A stretch of DNA of 64,000 bases from Pseudomonas sp. SLFW (GTDB lineage: Bacteria > Pseudomonadota > Gammaproteobacteria > Pseudomonadales > Pseudomonadaceae). A program made the position numbers and the translations under genes. The notes below the pieces were generated by a model that saw nothing but the letters and a program-made list of their open reading frames with translations, ran no database searches and had not been told where the DNA came from. The stretch spans positions 62,001 to 126,000 of the forward strand of contig NZ_JAAAKW010000014.1 of NCBI RefSeq assembly GCF_009905615.1. Reading direction: 5' to 3'. This document shows positions 59,547 to 64,000 of this stretch, in pieces. Each line of letters starts with the position of its first letter. Within the stretch, counting starts at the first letter, position 1.

Positions 59547-61262
59547 TCAACCTGCGTTTCGCTCCAACGGCGGCGTGCGCGGTGGCACTTGGCGCTTGCT
59601 GCCTGTGGCCTCGAACGCCGAGGCCAGTCGCAGCAACGCCGAATCGTCGTAGGCGCGGCCGGCGAAGGTCAGGCCGACGGGCATGCCGATGTCGGGCATG
59701 ACGCCCATGGGCACGGTGACGGTGGGCACGCCGAGGTGGCGGATGGCGAGGTTGCCGTTGGCGACCCACACGCCGTTGCTCCAGGCGATGTCGGCCGACG
59801 CCGGGTCAACGTCCGAGTTGGCGGGCGCGACGTCGGCGACGGTCGGGAACAGCACCGCATCCAGCCCCTGCGCGTCCATCCAGTCTTCCAGGTCCAGCTT
59901 GCGGGTTTTTTCCAGCCCACGCAGGCCGTCCGGCAACGTCTCGATTTCATTCCACGGCGTGATGCCGCGTTCCGCCATGCGTACGTATTCGTCCATGCCC
60001 GCCGCCAGATCGCCCTCGCGGTTTGGCAGGGTGCCGGGGTCGTGAGGGAAGATCTTCGGGCCGTCCACGTCCGCCAGCTTATTGAGCTTCGGGTCGCCGT
60101 TGGCGCGCAGAAAGTCATCGAAGGCCCAGGCCGTCAGGTCCCACAATTCGTGGTGCAGGAATGCCTTGGAAACGATGCCGCGATTGAACACGGTCGGCGC
60201 GCCGGGGCGGTCGCCCTCGCAGTTGGAGACCAGCGGGAAATCAACCTCGATCACTTCCGCGCCCGCGGCTTCCAAGGCCTTGCGGGCCTGCTGCCACAGC
60301 CCGATCACCGAAGGGCGGGTGTGAATGCGTTGCCCGGTTGGGCCACCAACGCCCGGCGCCTCGCTGGTGCCCGCGTCGAGGTCGGCATTGATGTACATGC
60401 GCGGGATGCCCAGACGCTTGCCCGCCAGCGCATCGGCCTTCACCGCCAATTCGGCGTAGGAGGCCGGACGCACCGACGCGACGGGCGGAATCGGCACCCA
60501 CGGCTGCAATCGCCACAGGTCACCACGGGTGTCCGGGTCTTCCACGACCACCACGTCCAGCACTTCCAGCAGGTCGGCCATGGTGCGGGCGAACGGCACG
60601 ACCACGTCCATGGTAGGGGTCAGCGGCCAGTTGCCGCGCACTGAAATCACGCCGCGCGACGGGGTGTAGGCGCACAGGCCGTTGTTGGACGCCGGGCCAC
60701 GGCCGCTGGACCAGGTTTCTTCCGCCAGCCCGAACGCCGCGAAGCTGGCCGCCGTTGCGGTCCCGGCGCCGTTGGAGGAGCCGGACGCAAACGGAGCGGT
60801 CAGAAAGTCAGCGTTGTACGGGCTTTCCGCTCGGCCGTAGACGCCGCGCTGCATGCCGCCATTGGCCATCGGCGGCATGTTGGTCTTACCCAGGCAGATC
60901 GCCCCGGCTGCACGCAGGCGTTCGATGGTAAAGGCATCGCGATGGGCGACCAGATTCTCAAAGGCCGGGCTGCCCGACGCGGCGGTCAGGCCCTTGACCA
61001 GATAACTGTCCTTGGCCGTGTACGGGATGCCGTCCAGCGGACCAAGGGTTTTTCCTTCGGCGCGACGCTGGTCGGCGGCTTCGGCTTCTTTAAGGGCGTC
61101 GGGATTGCGCACGACCACGGCATTGAGCGCGGTGTCGGTCTGCGCGCCGTCGTAGGCGTCAATGCGCGCCAGATACGCGTTGACCAACTCGACCGAGGTG
61201 GTCTGACCGGAGGCCAGTGCAGCGCGCAATTCAGCGATGGAGACTTCGGTGACTTCGATCAT
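59547..61262 (-). CDS. amidase (amidase signature family)
   Basis: 571-residue amidase signature hydrolase, longer than the usual 450-500. The catalytic Lys is in GIPYTAKDSYLVKG (Lys about 84); the signature region GSSNGAGTATAASFAAFGLAEETWSSGRGPASNNG holds the cis-Ser and nucleophilic Ser, in a variant form of the common GGSSGG..GSDTGGS. The extension after about residue 330 (TRPSVIGLWQQARKALEAAG on) makes up the extra length. Cytoplasmic; hydrolyses an amide. ATG at 61262. Divergent from the Sia-type operon and upstream of the creatininase-family gene. Confidence 0.9.
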   Translation of the reverse strand: MIEVTEVSIAELRAALASGQTTSVELVNAYLARIDAYDGAQTDTALNAVVVRNPDALKEAEAADQRRAEGKTLGPLDGIPYTAKDSYLVKGLTAASGSPAFENLVAHRDAFTIERLRAAGAICLGKTNMPPMANGGMQRGVYGRAESPYNADFLTAPFASGSSNGAGTATAASFAAFGLAEETWSSGRGPASNNGLCAYTPSRGVISVRGNWPLTPTMDVVVPFARTMADLLEVLDVVVVEDPDTRGDLWRLQPWVPIPPVASVRPASYAELAVKADALAGKRLGIPRMYINADLDAGTSEAPGVGGPTGQRIHTRPSVIGLWQQARKALEAAGAEVIEVDFPLVSNCEGDRPGAPTVFNRGIVSKAFLHHELWDLTAWAFDDFLRANGDPKLNKLADVDGPKIFPHDPGTLPNREGDLAAGMDEYVRMAERGITPWNEIETLPDGLRGLEKTRKLDLEDWMDAQGLDAVLFPTVADVAPANSDVDPASADIAWSNGVWVANGNLAIRHLGVPTVTVPMGVMPDIGMPVGLTFAGRAYDDSALLRLASAFEATGSKRQVPPRTPPLERNAG

Positions 61263-61487
61263 GCTGCCACCGCCGAGTGAGGAATGAATGAGGTCTTGAA
61301 TGGGCTTTTCATCGTGCTTTCCGTTTCATGGCGCGCGTCCAGACAAGGCTTGGCGCGCTGAATGTGTAATCCGGGTGCTGTATTTAACACCAACTCGGGC
61401 AACGGAGGCAGGAGAGGTTTGTTGTAACATCATCTTAACATCACCTTGCTAAGGTGCCCGCTTCCGTCCGGCGCAGTGGCCACGAGC

Positions 61488-62726
61488 ATGCAGGCAGAAC
61501 ACTTCACTTTCACCCGGCCGAAGTTGCCCAGGGACCACCGCTGTGCCGGTGATCTGTGCAATGAGGTGCCGGGTATCGAGTCCAACAGCACCAACGACCG
61601 GGTCATGGAGATCTTCAGTGCTCATCGTGAGCGGGCCTGCCTGGCCGTGCTGGAAGGCGAGCGCCCCATTGGACTGATCAACCGCAACATTTTCCTGTCG
61701 CAGATGAGCAAGCCGTTTCATCGCGAACTCTACGACAAGAAAAGCTGCATCGCCTTCATGGACAAAGAACCGCTGATCGTCGATGCGCAGATGAGCATCG
61801 AAGACCTGACGTTCAAGACGGTCGAGTTCGGCGAAAAGGCCTTGGCGGACGGTTTCATCGTCACCCGTAATGGGCGCTTTGCCGGGTTGGGCAACGGTCT
61901 GGAACTGATGGCCGTGGTCGCCGCCATGCAAGCTGAAAAAAATCGCCAGATGATGCAAAGCATCGAATACGCCAGCGTGATTCAGCGGGCCATGCTGCGC
62001 GCCTCTCGCGATGCGCTGGCGTCCACGTTGGGCGACGCCGCGCTGTTATGGGAACCGCGAGACGTGGTCGGTGGCGATTTCTACCATTTCAGCGCCTACC
62101 CCGAGGGTTGGTTTGGCGCGATTGCCGACTGCACCGGCCATGGCGTGCCTGGCGCATTTATGACGCTCATCGCGTCCTCCTCGCTGACCCAGTCGCTGGA
62201 GCGTTTCGGACCTCGCGACCCTGCGCAGTTGCTGGCGGCGGTCAACCGCAGCGTCAAGGAACTGCTGGGGCAGGTCGATGGCCAGGACGACACCCCGGAG
62301 TCCGATGACGGCCTCGATGCGTCCTTTTTCTGGTTCGACAACGCCAGCCGCTCCCTGAGTTTCGCGGGCGCACGCATGGCCTTGCACGTGCTGCACCCGG
62401 ATGCCGATCAGGTGCAGACCATCGCCGGGCAACGCATGGGCGTCGGCTACGTGGGCAGCGATTTCGATTACCAATGGTCGGTCAGCACGGTTCCGATGCA
62501 GCCCGGCAGCCTCATGTTCATCGCCACCGACGGCCTGATCGATCAGATCGGCGGCCCGAAACGCATCGCCTTCGGCAAACGCAAAGCCTTCGACGCTCTG
62601 CTGCAATACCGCCGCGAATCGTCCGCTGCTATCTGTGAAGCGTTGCAAGGGGCGCTGGCGCTGTGGCAGGCGGATCAGGCTCGGCGCGACGATTTGACCC
62701 TATTCTGTGCCCGCATTCAGGAATGA
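61488..62726 (+). CDS. SiaA-like PP2C phosphatase with a CBS-pair sensor
   Basis: 412 residues. N-terminal CBS-pair domain of the type found before GGDEF/EAL enzymes (about 15-155; ERPIGLINRNIFLSQMSKPF, FMDKEPLIVDAQMSIEDL), a short helical linker, then a PP2C/SpoIIE phosphatase (about 175-410) with all metal Asp positions: VVGGDFY, IADCTGHGVPGAFM, FIATDGLIDQ and RRDDLTLF. In P. aeruginosa SiaA is a membrane-bound PP2C with HAMP; here the sensor is cytoplasmic. It should dephosphorylate the SiaC-like partner. ATG at 61488; a TTG at 61446 is less likely. It overlaps the kinase gene by 4 bases. Confidence 0.88.
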   Translation: MQAEHFTFTRPKLPRDHRCAGDLCNEVPGIESNSTNDRVMEIFSAHRERACLAVLEGERPIGLINRNIFLSQMSKPFHRELYDKKSCIAFMDKEPLIVDAQMSIEDLTFKTVEFGEKALADGFIVTRNGRFAGLGNGLELMAVVAAMQAEKNRQMMQSIEYASVIQRAMLRASRDALASTLGDAALLWEPRDVVGGDFYHFSAYPEGWFGAIADCTGHGVPGAFMTLIASSSLTQSLERFGPRDPAQLLAAVNRSVKELLGQVDGQDDTPESDDGLDASFFWFDNASRSLSFAGARMALHVLHPDADQVQTIAGQRMGVGYVGSDFDYQWSVSTVPMQPGSLMFIATDGLIDQIGGPKRIAFGKRKAFDALLQYRRESSAAICEALQGALALWQADQARRDDLTLFCARIQE

Positions 62727-63298
62727 CGATGTTCAACTCAGAAACCGCCCAGCAGGACTGCACGTTTTTCGACCTGGCCCAACAGCGAAACGTGATTTTC
62801 TATCACATGGGTTATTTCTCACATCACATCATCTCGGCGATGGCTGAGGTGGTGAAGCTGCAACTGGAGATCTCCGGGGTTAGCGGGCCGACGCGACGCA
62901 AGCTGTTTTCCTCGTTCGTCGAGCTGTCCCAGAACATCATCCATTACTCGTCCGACGCTTTGAGCGGTTCGGCCCCCGACGAGTCCGGCCTGCGTCAGGG
63001 CGCGGTGTGCATCAGCACCGATGGCGAGCGTCATCAGATGCTCTGCGCCAACCCGATCGCCACCGCCGACACCGAACGTCTGCGCGAAAAGCTGGAGCCG
63101 CTGCGCAACATGACGATCGAGGAAATCAAACAGGCCTACAAAGTCACCCTGCGTGCCGAGACGCCGGAAGACAGCAAGGGCGCCGGTCTGGGCTTCCTGA
63201 CCATGGCCCGGGACGCCAGCGCGCCGCTGGAGTTCGGGTTTCATCCGCGCGCCGATGACCCGGACACGACGCTGTTTTGCCTTAAAGCCACTATTTGA
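62723..63298 (+). CDS. siaB: SiaB-like protein kinase
   Basis: 191 residues. A compact GHKL-type ATPase fold: N-box in FVELSQNIIHYSSDA (Glu, Gln, Asn), and a G-box-like GAGLGFLTMARD near residue 155. SiaB phosphorylates SiaC in P. aeruginosa, so that it cannot activate the cyclase. Start ATG overlaps the phosphatase stop (ATGA). Stop 18 bases before the SiaC-like gene: one operon. Confidence 0.9.
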   Translation: MTMFNSETAQQDCTFFDLAQQRNVIFYHMGYFSHHIISAMAEVVKLQLEISGVSGPTRRKLFSSFVELSQNIIHYSSDALSGSAPDESGLRQGAVCISTDGERHQMLCANPIATADTERLREKLEPLRNMTIEEIKQAYKVTLRAETPEDSKGAGLGFLTMARDASAPLEFGFHPRADDPDTTLFCLKATI

Positions 63299-63316
63299 AT
63301 TGAGCGACGCTTAGCC

Positions 63317-63703
63317 ATGGACAACGTCTACATCGAAGCAACGGCCACTTCCCCGGAAATCGACTTTCGTTTCGACCAGAACCTTCTGTCGATGAAGGGC
63401 GAGTCATACCCGGAAAACGCAGCCGCCTTTTACTCGCCCATTGTGGAGCAACTGCGCACCTACCTGGCTGGCAAGGAAGGCGCAACGATCACCGCCAACA
63501 TCGCGCTGGCGTATTTCAACAGTTCCAGTACCAAGATGCTGTTCAGCATTTTCGACGCCTTGGACCAATGCGCCGAAGACGGCAACGGCATCGAAGTGAA
63601 TTGGTACTACGACGAAGAAGACGAGACGATTTTCGAATTCGGTGAAGAACTGAAAGCCGACTTCACGTCGATTGTCTTCAACGACCGTCCGATCACGACG
63701 TGA
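63317..63703 (+). CDS. siaC: SiaC family (DUF1987) regulatory phosphoprotein
   Basis: 128-residue SiaC-family STAS-like protein. Conserved features: SMKGESYPENAAAFYSPIV and the phospho-loop YFNSSSTKMLFSIFDAL. The phospho-acceptor position known as Thr in P. aeruginosa SiaC falls here in a Ser run (Ser69-71), so Ser phosphorylation is likely (inference). In its unphosphorylated form it should bind and activate the diguanylate cyclase encoded next. The acidic C-terminus WYYDEEDETIFEFGEEL is typical. Confidence 0.92.
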   Translation: MDNVYIEATATSPEIDFRFDQNLLSMKGESYPENAAAFYSPIVEQLRTYLAGKEGATITANIALAYFNSSSTKMLFSIFDALDQCAEDGNGIEVNWYYDEEDETIFEFGEELKADFTSIVFNDRPITT

Positions 63704-63717
63704 AGAGGCTCGTGGAC

Positions 63718-64000
63718 ATGGCAGCCTCCGTCGCTTCGCGAGACCCTTCCGGCCAGCCGGCGCCTGACTTGTTCAAGAGCGAGGCCGAGGCCCTTGAACA
63801 GGTTCGTTCGGTGCTGGCATTGCCGCATGCCGACGCCGAAGTCTACCGCACATCGTTGTCGGGTCTGGCGACTCACTACGAGCGGCTGATGCGCGAAACC
63901 CGTCGCCTGATTGGCCGCAGCGACCGGGCGGAGCGCGAGATGAACGCGCTCAACGCGCAGTTGCAGACCCTGGCGCGCCAGCTTGAATACCGGGCCACCC
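63718..64000 (+). CDS. SiaD-like diguanylate cyclase, N-terminal part
   Basis: First 94 codons of a protein that continues past the right edge. They encode a soluble, helical, coiled-coil-rich stretch (MRETRRLIGRSDRAEREMNA; LNAQLQTLARQLEYRAT) of the kind that precedes the GGDEF domain of SiaD, where SiaC binds. The cyclase domain itself is not visible. ATG at 63718 is used; a GTG at 63700 overlaps the siaC stop (GTGA) and is an alternative. Assignment rests on the operon order siaA-siaB-siaC. Confidence 0.7.
   Translation, partial: MAASVASRDPSGQPAPDLFKSEAEALEQVRSVLALPHADAEVYRTSLSGLATHYERLMRETRRLIGRSDRAEREMNALNAQLQTLARQLEYRAT

Overview
The window is GC-rich bacterial chromosome and reads as Pseudomonas of the fluorescens/syringae type. 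The evidence is the gene families (FdhF/YdeP oxidoreductase, AzlCD, YdiJ, FetAB, CitMHS, GlxA-type AraC regulator, SiaB/SiaC), the many LysR regulators (seven), and REP palindromes of the GTGGGAGC..GCCGGAG kind with a REP-associated tyrosine transposase. No rRNA, tRNA, prophage, IS element or CRISPR array was seen. This is an accessory, metabolism-rich part of the chromosome made of many short transcription units.

Layout. 0-10 kb: an MFS carrier (cut by the left edge) divergent from two tandem LysR genes, a glutathione S-transferase, a PNPOx-like/FNR/2Fe-2S fusion, a frameshifted M24 peptidase, a di-TOBE protein, a Tat-type class A beta-lactamase, and DUF2938, DUF6555-like and DUF2252 genes. 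10-21 kb: an SDR/hydrolase pair, a catalase-like protein with a YdeP-type molybdopterin oxidoreductase, AzlCD, and a large Ig-repeat/DUF4214 exoprotein. 21-30 kb: LysR divergent from YdiJ, a LuxR regulator divergent from a nitrilase-family hydrolase and an APC permease, then a REP-rich island with a RAYT transposase. 30-36 kb: RidA divergent from LysR, a CHASE2 / small exported protein / M48 lipoprotein unit, and EamA divergent from LysR. 36-46 kb: an SRPBCC protein, an HD-domain/MFS pair divergent from a GlxA-type regulator, beta-carbonic anhydrase, cupin and methyltransferase genes, a GGDEF-EAL protein overlapping a PhnD-like binding protein, and FetAB.

46-61 kb: a Tat-signal MmgE/PrpD protein divergent from LysR, a second LysR divergent from an aldo/keto reductase, and a catabolic cluster: CitMHS carrier and SMP-30 lactonase on one strand; HMG-CoA-lyase-like protein, CaiB/BaiF CoA-transferase, MFS carrier and IclR regulator on the other. 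The divergent region of this cluster holds a perfect 17-nt palindrome and a near copy, which are likely IclR sites. Creatininase-family and amidase genes follow. 61.4 kb to the end: a Sia-type phospho-switch (PP2C phosphatase with a CBS-pair sensor, SiaB-like kinase, SiaC-like partner, and the start of a probable diguanylate cyclase) runs off the right edge.

The best candidates for undescribed biology are the CHASE2/M48 lipoprotein unit, the GGDEF-EAL plus solute-binding-protein pair, the CBS-sensing variant of the Sia pathway, and the IclR-controlled CoA-transferase/lyase pathway of unknown substrate. Two genes carry visible lesions: a one-base frameshift in the M24 peptidase, and a TGA at codon 3 of the small exported protein between the CHASE2 and M48 genes.
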